Notes: generated by a model from the sequence alone, not told the origin. 23,047 bases of DNA from Candidatus Hodarchaeota archaeon (GCA_016839955.1 JAEOTI010000523.1:1-23047), one strand, 5' to 3'. Shown: positions 6,814 through 14,576, counted from the first letter of the stretch. Translations and numbers: made by a program.

Positions 6814-7884
6814 ATGAAAAATGATTATTTTTCAAAATTGTCGGAACTATGTGAATTACCTGCTCCAACAGGAAAAGAAACTAAAGTTCTGCAATTTATA
6901 TCATCAGTTTTATCTAATTACATGGAAGTGTCAAGTGATCAAGTTGGAAATGTTGTTGGGGAACTTCCCGGACGCTCTAAAAAGAAACAAGTTGTAATAG
7001 TTGCCCATGCAGACGAGATTGGTTATGTAATTCGTTCGATTGATCCAAATGGTTTTCTTCACTTATCATTTAACACTGGTGCAACAGTTCCTGATACTCG
7101 TTTTCTTCCAGGAGAACGTCTCCGGGTCTTAACTGATACTGACAGAGAAATAATCGGAATAGTAGGGCTGACGAGTGGACATTTAGCTGGAAAAAAAGGC
7201 AAAAAAGAACTGCTTACTCTTCCTTCATTATATTTAGATGTTGGGGCAAACTCCACAAAAGAAATCCAGGAAGATTATGAAATACAAATTGGAAATCCTG
7301 CTGTTTTTGAAAGAAAAACCGAATTCTTGGGAAAGAATAATCACCTTGTAATGGGAAAGGCGATGGATGATCGTACAGGGATATTGGTTCTTTTAGAGAT
7401 AGCAAAACGGATGGCAGAATATGAAAATCATGAAAGACCAACTCTCAAATTTATTTTTACAATTCAAGAAGAAATAGGAGTTAAAGGGGCGCCCTCAAGT
7501 GCATTACAGTTACGAGATACAAAAGCTCAAACTCAAGTTATTGCTCTAGATGTTGGTCCTGTCGGAGATACTCCGGGGGCGAAAGATCTAGCTACTCCAA
7601 AATTAAACCAAGGTCCGATAATAGTTTTTAAAGACTCAGAAATGCATTATGATAGAAAAATTATCCACAATTTATTAGAAATCAGTGAGAAAAAAGAAAT
7701 TCCAACTCAAAGAAGCGTCTATGCTAATTATGGCTCAGATGCATTGGGTTTTCTTACAACTGGATTTCCAAGTGCTTTAGTTGCAGTTCCTTGTAGATAT
7801 ACTCATACGCCATTTGAAACGATTAGTATTCGAGATTTACAGGATGTAATTGAGTTAGTTTTTGGTTTTATAAAACAACAATGA
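6814..7884 (+). CDS. M42 family metallo-aminopeptidase (TET/glutamyl aminopeptidase-like)
   Basis: The protein is a dinuclear-metal aminopeptidase of 356 residues. The metal-binding and catalytic pattern of family M42 is visible: VAHADEIGYV (first His and Asp), GKAMDDRTG (bridging Asp), IQEEIGVKGA (catalytic and metal glutamates), ALDVGP (Asp) and CRYTHTPFE (final His). Family members form dodecameric tetrahedral particles in the cytoplasm and trim peptides from their N-terminus. ATG 6814 lies 3 bases after the subtilase stop, with GAGGAGG at 6795-6801 as ribosome site, so the two are co-translated. The pairing suggests a peptide-use pathway: extracellular cleavage by the subtilase, then intracellular trimming. 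A short T-tract at about 7950-7955 may end the transcript. Substrate preference (acidic, neutral or basic residues) cannot be told from sequence alone. Confidence 0.92.
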   Translation: MKNDYFSKLSELCELPAPTGKETKVLQFISSVLSNYMEVSSDQVGNVVGELPGRSKKKQVVIVAHADEIGYVIRSIDPNGFLHLSFNTGATVPDTRFLPGERLRVLTDTDREIIGIVGLTSGHLAGKKGKKELLTLPSLYLDVGANSTKEIQEDYEIQIGNPAVFERKTEFLGKNNHLVMGKAMDDRTGILVLLEIAKRMAEYENHERPTLKFIFTIQEEIGVKGAPSSALQLRDTKAQTQVIALDVGPVGDTPGAKDLATPKLNQGPIIVFKDSEMHYDRKIIHNLLEISEKKEIPTQRSVYANYGSDALGFLTTGFPSALVAVPCRYTHTPFETISIRDLQDVIELVFGFIKQQ

Positions 7885-7986
7885 CGAAAATCAAGATGAT
7901 AATAAAAATTTCCAGCTTCATTCTTTTAAGTTAGAAATATTAAAGAAAATTTTTTATCTAGAGAGGATAATTAGTAAATCTCAAGT

Positions 7987-8014
7987 GTGTTAATAATATA
8001 TCATGAATTAACAC
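7987..8014 (+). promoter_or_regulatory. Inverted repeat bracketing a TATA-like box
   Basis: GTGTTAAT (7987-7994) and ATTAACAC (8007-8014) are perfect eight-base inverted arms. The loop of 12 bases contains AATATATC, a TATA-like sequence. It lies about 55-80 bases before ATG 8069, so transcription would start near 8025 and leave a leader carrying the TGAGGA ribosome site. An operator overlapping the promoter is plausible, but no regulator is assigned. Confidence 0.35.
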
Positions 8015-8068
8015 TATTATGGAACATTCGAAAAAATCTACAAAGAACAAAAAACTGAGGAAATTAAG

Positions 8069-8776
8069 ATGAGATCCTATATTAAACTCTTCGGCCCTAA
8101 AATTGATCAAGCCCTTACTGAATTGGAGAAATTAACAGAAGAACTATCACATATAGATGATGGTAGAACTATAGGCATAATGCAAGAAGAAAAAAAAGGA
8201 TTTCTTTCTAGATTATTGAAGGGTGATGAGGATAAAAGAGGCTTAATTGGCGAATATGACTATGAAATCATTTGGGCTGAGGAACCAACAGTAAATAAGT
8301 TATTAGAATTCATCAAGAAAATTGATGATATAATGGAGAGTATTGGAGCCCGATATAGCATAAATTCTGTTCCAGAGAAATTTGATGATATGAAAAAGGA
8401 ACAAGAGGACGATGTTGTTAGCTATATCAATTTTATTGGTCCATCTATCACTAAGGCTTTAGGTGCTGTTCATGAAGTTGTTCTCAATATGCCTCAGACT
8501 AAGGATCTTGAAGAAGTAATGGCTGGAGAAATTACAATCGGAGAATATGATTATGCCTTTGGATGGGGGTATTATCCTAGCGTAGACCAAATTCGAAAGA
8601 TTATTAGCGCCATTGATGAAGCCATAGGTCCAACTGGTGCTCTATACACAATTACTACTAAAAGTCGAAAAGAAACTCGGCCAATTACTTCAGAAGACAA
8701 ACGAAAAACTCGTCAAGTCGCAGCGAGACATAAATTCAAGAAAGACTATCAAGAAGTTGTCGGGCAGTTCCGATAG
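8069..8776 (+). CDS. Protein of unknown family made of two copies of one domain
   Basis: I do not recognise this 235-residue protein, but it has a clear internal duplication. Copy 1 (residues 3-100) and copy 2 (118-198) share the pattern SYI..(x)GP.I..AL near the start, IGEYDY...W...P.V in the middle, and an I..ID helix followed by GA.Y.I at the end. Copy 1 carries an extra charged insert (residues 41-58, KKGFLSRLLKGDEDK). The tail is basic (KRKTRQVAARHKFKK) and could contact nucleic acid or acidic partners. No signal peptide, transmembrane segment or cysteine is present. ATG 8069 follows TGAGGA with good spacing. It stands alone between M42 and the convergent phosphohexomutase gene, ten bases from the latter's end, with its own promoter upstream. 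Confidence 0.72.
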   Translation: MRSYIKLFGPKIDQALTELEKLTEELSHIDDGRTIGIMQEEKKGFLSRLLKGDEDKRGLIGEYDYEIIWAEEPTVNKLLEFIKKIDDIMESIGARYSINSVPEKFDDMKKEQEDDVVSYINFIGPSITKALGAVHEVVLNMPQTKDLEEVMAGEITIGEYDYAFGWGYYPSVDQIRKIISAIDEAIGPTGALYTITTKSRKETRPITSEDKRKTRQVAARHKFKKDYQEVVGQFR

Positions 8777-8786
8777 AGACAATTCA

Positions 8787-10157
8787 TTAATTCATTTGTT
8801 TCAGAAGACTCTCTAGAGAATTTATTATCTCCTCCTGTAATTCTTCTAAACGTTGTCTCGTTTTAGCTTGAAATCTTGTCTCAATGGCCGCTTCAGTATT
8901 TTTTGCTCTTACTAAGGCGAAAGCATCTCCAAAATCGAGTCTTAAACCATCAATGGTTGTAGATTTTCCTCCCAAATGTGCGATTTTCTTCTTCAATTCT
9001 TCAACACATTGATGTTTAATTGAGTCTGATACGACAATTTTTTGAGTTGGAGTTTCTTCCATTACAGGAAATTCCTGGCGTAACTTTGAAAGTGGTTTTT
9101 TCAATATTAAAGGAATTTCCAAAGCTTTGGTTAATGCGAAAAGCGCATCATCAAAGAAGTAATTTTCTGCAAAGTAATAATGCCCTGTTAACTCCCCTGC
9201 GAAGTGTGCCTTAGGATACAAGCGGATGAGCTCAGCCATTACATAAGAATGCCCAGACTTACAGAAAGCAATTTCTCCTCCCCGAGAAGAAATATATTCA
9301 TCTGCTCCAAGCCCAGTTCTGACCTCATGTAAAATTGTAGAACCAGGATGTTTCTGAAGTATTTGTTCTGCTAACCATGCAGTCAACATGTCATTTGGTA
9401 CCGGAACACCGTGATCATCAAACATACGTAATCGATCACCGTCTCCATCAATCGCAAAACCAATATTTGCCCCTGAATCGAGAATGCTTTCAGCAACAAC
9501 TTCTTCGACCTCTGAAAGAAAAACATCAGGTTCATGAGCAGGAAAGTTTCCATCAGGTATTTCGTTTAATATTTCAAAATTAAGATCCAAGCTTTGAAGG
9601 ATTTTTCTAACCGCTGGTCCACTTGCACCATTCGCACAATCAACAACAATTCGAAGGTTATTCTTAATTCCATTTTTTGAAATAACATGGTTGACATAAT
9701 CATTTACATATTGGACAGTTTTGCTAGAACCACTAGTTCTTTTCGGATCTCTTCGACTTTCATTTAGTAATCTGTCCCGAAGGTCCTTTATTCCTTCTTC
9801 CCAAGTCAGGCAAATAGCTTTCTCACGCATTAATTTTGCTCCGTTCCAATCTTTAGGGTTATGGGATGAAGTTATCATTATTGCCCCATCAATCTTCTCG
9901 TTACATACGTAGTAGTAACAAACGGGCGATGGAACCATCCCCAATCGATGAACATTAGCCCCTATAGATTCTAATCCCGAACAAGCTTTTTGTTCAAATT
10001 CGGGACCTGTTAGTCGTGCATCATAGGCAATAGCTATCTTAGCACCTTCAGGGAAGTCTAATCCAAATTCTTGAGCAATTTTATAGAAATCATTCGAATT
10101 AAAATCGTCTGGTACTTTTCCCCTAAGATCATAACGACGAAAAACAGATGATTGCAT
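8787..10157 (-). CDS. Phosphomannomutase/phosphoglucomutase family phosphohexomutase
   Basis: This alpha-D-phosphohexomutase (456 residues) moves phosphate between C1 and C6 of a hexose or hexosamine, supplying sugar-1-phosphates for nucleotide sugars and glycans. The N-terminus FRRYDLRG, the phosphoserine loop TSSHNP (residues 96-101, catalytic Ser98), the Mg loop DGDGDRL (237-243), the sugar-specificity loop GELTGH (321-326; common form GExSGH) and the phosphate-binding RAKNTEAAIETRFQAK near the C-terminus are all present. The exact substrate (mannose, glucose or glucosamine phosphate) cannot be assigned. ATG 10157 has an AGGA about ten bases upstream on the minus strand. It converges on the duplicated-domain gene with only ten bases between stop codons and is divergent from the aminotransferase gene. 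Confidence 0.9.
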   Translation of the reverse strand: MQSSVFRRYDLRGKVPDDFNSNDFYKIAQEFGLDFPEGAKIAIAYDARLTGPEFEQKACSGLESIGANVHRLGMVPSPVCYYYVCNEKIDGAIMITSSHNPKDWNGAKLMREKAICLTWEEGIKDLRDRLLNESRRDPKRTSGSSKTVQYVNDYVNHVISKNGIKNNLRIVVDCANGASGPAVRKILQSLDLNFEILNEIPDGNFPAHEPDVFLSEVEEVVAESILDSGANIGFAIDGDGDRLRMFDDHGVPVPNDMLTAWLAEQILQKHPGSTILHEVRTGLGADEYISSRGGEIAFCKSGHSYVMAELIRLYPKAHFAGELTGHYYFAENYFFDDALFALTKALEIPLILKKPLSKLRQEFPVMEETPTQKIVVSDSIKHQCVEELKKKIAHLGGKSTTIDGLRLDFGDAFALVRAKNTEAAIETRFQAKTRQRLEELQEEIINSLESLLKQMN

Positions 10158-10329
10158 TATTTTTAGTTCCTTGAGGAAAATGTGATTTTTTTTAGATTTA
10201 ACAGGCTTCTTGACTAAGTAAATTATTAATTTCTTTGAATTTTGTTCTTTTGGTTATTAAACAAGAATGTCTCGAAGACAACAAAACTGGTTATTAGCAC
10301 AAATGAAATAATTAATTTTCAAATTGTAA

Positions 10330-10339
10330 CCCCTAGGGG
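10330..10339 (+). promoter_or_regulatory. Palindromic ribosome-binding site of the aminotransferase gene
   Basis: CCCCTAGGGG is a perfect ten-base palindrome ending six bases before ATG 10346. Its right half supplies the GGGG of the only Shine-Dalgarno candidate. Pairing within the palindrome, or between transcripts, could mask the site. Upstream, TGTCT-CGA-AGACA (about 10269-10281) and two copies of TGGTTATTA (10251, 10288) are further candidate operator elements in the same divergent intergenic region. Confidence 0.4.
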
Positions 10340-10345
10340 ATAAAT

Positions 10346-11551
10346 ATGCAAATATCTAAGCGATCCAAAGAAATTCGATATGCAATTAGAGATATTGTTC
10401 TTGAAGCAAAGAAAGTAGAAGCAACAGGAAAAGAAGTCTTACGCTGTAATATAGGCGATCCTACTAAATTTGATTTCGCTCCTCCTCAAACGCTCACTGA
10501 TGCATTAGGCGAGGCTGTGAAGGAAAAAGCTTCGAACTCTGGTTATGCTGACTCCCAAGGAGTACTTGAATTACGAGAAGAAATTTCAATATTAGAGAAG
10601 AAAAAAGGAATTGATCATCCCCCTGAAAATATCATAATTACTCAAGGTGTCTCGGAAGGGATTGCCTTCTTAACTGGTTCTATCGAACCCGGGGATGAAA
10701 TACTTATTCCAGGGCCGCATTATCCCACCTATACAGGCTATTCTAAGTTCATGGATGTATTTCCAAGGGAGTACCGTTGTGATGAAGAAAATGCCTGGCA
10801 AATTGACCTTGAAGACCTAGAAAAAAAGATAAACGAAAAAACACAAGCAATTGTTGTAATCAACCCTAACAACCCAACAGGAACAGTATTTACGGAGAAA
10901 ACGCTTAAAAAAGTCGTAAACATAGCTGGGCAGCATAATTTAACAATTGTTTCCGATGAAATTTACGATCTCCTTTGTTATTCCTCTGAAACTAAAAAAA
11001 TTGTCCCTATGGCAAAAATCGCCAATGAAATCCCAGTATTAACCTTTAATGGAATATCCAAAACACTTGTTGCTCCAGGGTGGCGTGTTGGTTGGGCTAT
11101 GATGCATGATCCGGAAGAGAAAGTGACTGAATTCTGGGATGTCATTAACAAGCAGTCGAGAATTCGTCTCTCGGGTTCTAGTCCAGAACAAGTAGCTGTT
11201 AGTATGATTCTAAACAAACCTGAAACTTGGGAGCACCTTGACGAAATGCGAACAAAATTAATTCGTAGACGCGATTTAATTGTAAAACGAATGAATGAAA
11301 TTGAAGGTGTTTCAATAACTTCTCCCGAAGGAGCTTTCTACGCTTTTCCAAAAATAACTCATCCTAAATGGAAAAAGGACGATTGGGCTTTTGCTTTAGA
11401 ACTATTACGATCAAAATACACCCTAGTGGTTCCTGGATCTGGGTTTGGGAAAGAATTCGGGGACGGTCACTTTCGATTAGTTTTTCTTCCTCAAGATGAA
11501 GTATTAAGTGCAGCTATGGATTCTTTAGAGGATTTCTTTAAAGAATCTTAG
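10346..11551 (+). CDS. Class I/II aminotransferase (alanine/aspartate aminotransferase type)
   Basis: This PLP-dependent fold type I enzyme (401 residues) is predicted to transfer the amino group of an amino acid to 2-oxoglutarate or pyruvate in the cytoplasm. The sequence shows GYADSQGVLELREEI, NPNNPTGTVF (173-182, cofactor contacts), VSDEIYDLL, the PLP lysine K239 in NGISKTLVAPGWRVGW, and a C-terminal GHFRLVF with the carboxylate-binding arginine. It is closest in feel to archaeal alanine aminotransferases, but the amino acid preference is not readable. ATG 10346 lies behind AGGGGA. The last 14 bases overlap the end of the convergent acyl-CoA synthetase gene. Together with KorAB and that synthetase it would fit amino acid fermentation. 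Confidence 0.92.
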   Translation: MQISKRSKEIRYAIRDIVLEAKKVEATGKEVLRCNIGDPTKFDFAPPQTLTDALGEAVKEKASNSGYADSQGVLELREEISILEKKKGIDHPPENIIITQGVSEGIAFLTGSIEPGDEILIPGPHYPTYTGYSKFMDVFPREYRCDEENAWQIDLEDLEKKINEKTQAIVVINPNNPTGTVFTEKTLKKVVNIAGQHNLTIVSDEIYDLLCYSSETKKIVPMAKIANEIPVLTFNGISKTLVAPGWRVGWAMMHDPEEKVTEFWDVINKQSRIRLSGSSPEQVAVSMILNKPETWEHLDEMRTKLIRRRDLIVKRMNEIEGVSITSPEGAFYAFPKITHPKWKKDDWAFALELLRSKYTLVVPGSGFGKEFGDGHFRLVFLPQDEVLSAAMDSLEDFFKES

Positions 11552-12932
11552 ATCTTTGGATAATTTCACTCCCTTTAACCACTGCCCAAGCTGCCGTTAT
11601 CCATTCCTCTGGTGTTTCAAATACTGGAACACCAGTTGTTTCTGTTAGTTTGTTACTCATCTTCCTAGTGAAAGGACCACCTAAAGCTCCGCAAATTATC
11701 GGTTTTTTTTGATTTACTTTCCTTAAAGTTTTCTGAAGAGATAATGATTCTAAATTTAACGGTGTATCTTGCATTACAAACCAAGGCATAATTAAGTCAA
11801 CGTTTTCATTACTTAAAACTTCAATTACGAATTGATAATCTTTAGCAGTTGCAGACCCTGTAAGATCGATTGGATTTCTTGTGAGATAGAAGGATGGCAA
11901 TCCATTAGATAATTTTTCTATTGTTTTTTCCAGAAGTTCCGTGATTTCTAATTTCTTTTCAACCGCTAAATCAATTGCTGATACCATAGGACCTGCACCG
12001 TTACTTAAGAGTGCGATCCTTTTTCCTTTAGCATAACAATTTAACAAAGTAAGAGTGCGAATTGCTGAGAAAAATTGACGATAAGAGTTCGTAATTATTG
12101 CACCTGCTTGATTTAAAGCACCTTCAAATACTTTCCATGACCCACCAAGCCATCCAGTATGTGAAATTGATGCTTGAGAACCTTGAGACGATCTCCCACT
12201 TTTTAGGACGACAACAGGGGTATTAACTTCTTCAATTGCCTTGATAAGTTCTCTTCCTTTTTCCAATCCTTCGATATATAGTCCAATGACTTTATCGCCT
12301 TTAAATGTTCTAATTAATTCAAATTCACTAACATCTACTCTATTACCATAAGATACAAACCTAGAAACACCTATTTGAGATTCAGCTGCATATTCTAGAA
12401 AAGCACACCCAACTGTTCCTGATTGTGTTAAGAAGCTCATAGTTTTTTCTTGCGGGGAAGGTCGGAGCATTCTTTCACGACTTTGAAAAAAAGTGTCTAA
12501 GCCTGATTCAATTGAAAAAATTCCGATACAATTGGGACCAATAATCCTGATATTGAACTTTCGAGCCAGTACACGAATCCTTTCTTCAAGATTTATTCGG
12601 TCCTCAGTCTGTTGTTCTCTTCCACCTCCTGAAACGATAATCATTGCTTTTGTATTCTTTTCTGCAGCTTCTTCTAGGGTTTTAGGGACAAATACTAAAT
12701 CGATGGCATACACTATTAGGTCAATATCAAGTACCGGGATTGCTTGAAGTGAAGGATAAGTTTGAAGACCTAATATTTCAGGGCATCGAGGATTTATTGC
12801 AAATACTTGCCCATCATACTGACTTTCTATTATGGAGCGAAATACTTCATAACCAATTTTACCTGGTTTTTGAGAAACTCCAATAACAACGACGTTTTTC
12901 GGACTAAAGAAAACTTCTAAATTATCTTTCAA
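11538..12932 (-). CDS. NDP-forming acyl-CoA synthetase, alpha (CoA-ligase) subunit
   Basis: At 464 residues this fits the alpha subunit of acetate/acyl-CoA ligases (ADP- or GDP-forming), which make ATP or GTP from acyl-CoA. The CoA-binding Rossmann domain is at the N-terminus (VVVIGVSQKPGKIGYEVF; IIGPNCIGI), followed by two ligase-CoA-type domains with TQSGTVG and SYGNRVDV. The phosphorylated histidine is H258 in SISHTG, followed by WLGG where many members have SLAG. The ATP-grasp beta subunit is absent from the window, so it must be encoded elsewhere. TTG 12932 follows the Toprim gene by 33 bases, with a GGATGA eight bases upstream, so both are probably one transcript. Its end overlaps the aminotransferase gene by 14 bases in a convergent arrangement. 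Confidence 0.87.
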   Translation of the reverse strand: MKDNLEVFFSPKNVVVIGVSQKPGKIGYEVFRSIIESQYDGQVFAINPRCPEILGLQTYPSLQAIPVLDIDLIVYAIDLVFVPKTLEEAAEKNTKAMIIVSGGGREQQTEDRINLEERIRVLARKFNIRIIGPNCIGIFSIESGLDTFFQSRERMLRPSPQEKTMSFLTQSGTVGCAFLEYAAESQIGVSRFVSYGNRVDVSEFELIRTFKGDKVIGLYIEGLEKGRELIKAIEEVNTPVVVLKSGRSSQGSQASISHTGWLGGSWKVFEGALNQAGAIITNSYRQFFSAIRTLTLLNCYAKGKRIALLSNGAGPMVSAIDLAVEKKLEITELLEKTIEKLSNGLPSFYLTRNPIDLTGSATAKDYQFVIEVLSNENVDLIMPWFVMQDTPLNLESLSLQKTLRKVNQKKPIICGALGGPFTRKMSNKLTETTGVPVFETPEEWITAAWAVVKGSEIIQRSKIL

Positions 12933-12965
12933 CCTCTAACTCATCCTTTGTATTTTCAAACCTGT

Positions 12966-13355
12966 TTATAGGTCATATTCTTTTACTACTTTAGTTAAAT
13001 GTCGTGGAAGGCCTTCAACATGGGATATATGCAAAGATCGTAAGATTTTCCAGTATCTATCTTGTATTTGGAATCCCGCTCTCTGAAGATTTACCTTCCA
13101 TTGTTTAAGAAGTTCTTCACCTGCTTTATCAGTATCAAATAAAAGAATGACAATTTTTTTTTCTACCTTAAGAGAATTTACTTGGTTTTTTAACTTTTTA
13201 TTGATACAAACTGCTTTAATACCTAATTGGGCTAAAGCATCAACATCTTTTCGGCCTTCTACAACTATTGCCACTGAAGAATCTTCTGATTCCTCACGTA
13301 ATCGTTCACACAATCTTTCTAATTTCAGTTCACTTCTATTTGCTTTCCTAAGCAA
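12966..13355 (-). CDS. Small Toprim-domain protein
   Basis: A 129-residue protein consisting of a short N-terminal helix and one Toprim domain: AIVVEGRKDVDAL (the conserved Glu) and, after about 40 residues, ILLFDTDKAGEEL (the DxD motif). This matches small stand-alone archaeal Toprim proteins related to RNase M5 and primase cores; the function of such proteins is poorly defined, and cleavage of structured RNA or DNA is inferred from the fold only. The C-terminal part (YWKILRSLHISHVEGLPRHL) looks like a conserved family tail. TTG 13355 is the best start; an in-frame TTG farther inside is an alternative that would still keep the Toprim core. A perfect inverted repeat spans the start codon. It precedes the acyl-CoA synthetase gene in the same direction. 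Confidence 0.8.
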   Translation of the reverse strand: MLRKANRSELKLERLCERLREESEDSSVAIVVEGRKDVDALAQLGIKAVCINKKLKNQVNSLKVEKKIVILLFDTDKAGEELLKQWKVNLQRAGFQIQDRYWKILRSLHISHVEGLPRHLTKVVKEYDL

Positions 13356-13359
13356 ATAG
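13336..13359 (-). promoter_or_regulatory. Perfect hairpin across the start codon of the Toprim gene
   Basis: CTATTTGCTT (13336-13345) pairs perfectly with AAGCAAATAG (13350-13359). On the mRNA the four-base loop reads AGGA, and the TTG start codon (13355-13353) lies inside the 5' arm. A ten-base-pair stem here would hide the start codon from ribosomes if the transcript begins upstream of 13359. Confidence 0.5.
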
Positions 13360-13362
13360 AAT

Positions 13363-13416
13363 CCCTTCTTCTCACTTATTTATTCCAGATCCCCTTCTTC
13401 TCACTTATTTATTCCA
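13363..13416. repeat. Tandem duplication of a promoter-like 25-base element
   Basis: CCCTTCTTCTCACTTATTTA followed by TTCCA occurs at 13363-13387 and again, identically, at 13392-13416, a 29-base period. Each copy holds an AT-rich CTTATTTATT box (AATAAATAAG on the other strand). The element lies between the divergent Toprim (-) and B-box (+) genes. The inner copy is about 25 bases from the Toprim TTG, and the outer copy about 25 bases from TTG 13431 on the plus strand, which is the expected TATA-to-start distance. Confidence 0.8.
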
Positions 13417-13454
13417 AAGTAAGAAATGATTTGAATCAATATCTAAAACTACAC

Positions 13455-13760
13455 ATGATTATGTTGAGCGTTGTAAAAAAGAAGAAGAAAGCAAAGAAAG
13501 TTCCCAGGGCTTGTAAAAACCATTCAGAGGTTTCTGGGATTCAGAGATGCGAAAGATGTGGCCTATGGCTTTGTAAAGAATGTATTGAGGAAGTATGGCA
13601 TCAAGCGTTCCTAAAAGAGTTTATTGGAGAAAAAAGAAAATTTGAAAAGGAGATCCTATGTAGCGATTGTGCTAAACGAGTATCTCGCTATCGAGTTTTG
13701 TTAGCTTTTTTCTTTCTTGTAGTTGTATTAGTTGCAATGTTTGGAGCTTTGTTGTTTTAA
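13455..13760 (+). CDS. B-box-type zinc finger protein with C-terminal membrane anchor
   Basis: A short protein with one zinc-binding domain and one membrane helix. After a lysine-rich N-terminus (KKKKKAKK), the segment from CKNH through CERCGLWLCKECI to a later CSDC follows the B-box/zinc-ribbon pattern with ligands Cys and His. The last ~25 residues (LLAFFFLVVVLVAMFGALLF) form a single hydrophobic helix, so the protein is probably tail-anchored with its zinc domain in the cytoplasm. ATG 13455 is the first ATG, but TTG 13431, ATG 13461 and TTG 13464 are also possible and no Shine-Dalgarno decides between them; leaderless initiation at or near 13431 would match the box at 13404-13413. The role is unknown; B-box proteins usually mediate protein contacts. 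Confidence 0.7.
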   Translation: MIMLSVVKKKKKAKKVPRACKNHSEVSGIQRCERCGLWLCKECIEEVWHQAFLKEFIGEKRKFEKEILCSDCAKRVSRYRVLLAFFFLVVVLVAMFGALLF

Positions 13761-13787
13761 AAAAGGGGAAAGAAGAAAAAAGAGAAG

Positions 13788-14576
13788 TTAACCACCAAAG
13801 GTTTCTTCAAATTCCTTTTCAAGTTCCTTGAGTCTATTATCCTTTTCTTCAACTGTCTTTTCTAATTCTGCAACTTTTGTTTTGAGCCCTTCAGCTTCTG
13901 CAATAACAGCTTCTTTTTCTTTTTCTTTTTGTTCTAATTCATTTTCAGCAGAAGTTAGCTTTTCTTGGGCTTCTGTTGGACCTAAACTTGCTGCTTCTTC
14001 AAGTTTCTTTTCTAGCTCTTGGATTTTCGCATCTTTATCAGCAAGTTGAGATTTGAGTTCTGAAATTCTTCTCTCAAGTTCTTGAATTTTGGCATCCTTT
14101 TCCTCAATAGATTTACTCTTCTGTGTGACAAGAGGTTCTAATTCGCTAATTTTACTACCTTTCACGGAAAGCTGGCCTTCAAGCTCCTTAATTTTACTTT
14201 CCTTTTCTGCGATTTGAGGTTCAAATTCAGTTAGTTTAGTCTGTTTTTCAGTTAACTGTGATTCTAAATCTTGAATTTTGGTATCTTTTTCTGAAACTGT
14301 TGCCCTCAACTTTTTTGTTTTTTCTAATTCAGCTTTTAATTCTTCTTCTGCAGCACCAAGTGCTTCTTGATATTCACTAGAGTGTTTTTTCAGTCTTTCT
14401 AGCTCTTCATGTAGGTTAGATAGATCTGCTTCCATTTGTTCGATTTCTGAAAGTGTTGGACGTTTCTTTGGTGGTGCAACATCTGAAACGAGGCCCTCGC
14501 TATCAACTGGACCTGCTGAGCAGTTAGGACAAGGCAATCTTACATAATATGATCCGCATTTCTCACAAATAGGCAT
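13788..14576 (-). CDS. Zinc-ribbon protein with long coiled coil built from 14-residue repeats
   Basis: The N-terminus is a zinc ribbon with CEKC (C4, C7) and CPNC (C16, C19). After a proline-rich linker (APPKKRP), residues about 45-260 form a long coiled coil rich in Glu, Lys and Leu. Residues 97-194 show a regular 14-residue period (units begin KDTKIQDLE, KQTKLTEFE, KESKIKELE, KGSKISELE, KDAKIQELE), i.e. two heptads per unit. There is no signal peptide or membrane helix, so a cytoplasmic scaffold is likely, but no specific function can be named. ATG 14576 has GGAG nine bases upstream (14586-14589) and a TATA-like TTTAAAAATAT at 14601-14591, which is so near that a leaderless transcript is also possible. 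It converges with the B-box gene across 27 bases. Confidence 0.8.
   Translation of the reverse strand: MPICEKCGSYYVRLPCPNCSAGPVDSEGLVSDVAPPKKRPTLSEIEQMEADLSNLHEELERLKKHSSEYQEALGAAEEELKAELEKTKKLRATVSEKDTKIQDLESQLTEKQTKLTEFEPQIAEKESKIKELEGQLSVKGSKISELEPLVTQKSKSIEEKDAKIQELERRISELKSQLADKDAKIQELEKKLEEAASLGPTEAQEKLTSAENELEQKEKEKEAVIAEAEGLKTKVAELEKTVEEKDNRLKELEKEFEETFGG

Noticed and set aside
13363..13416. CRISPR array
   Set aside because: There are only two copies, with a four-base gap instead of a spacer.
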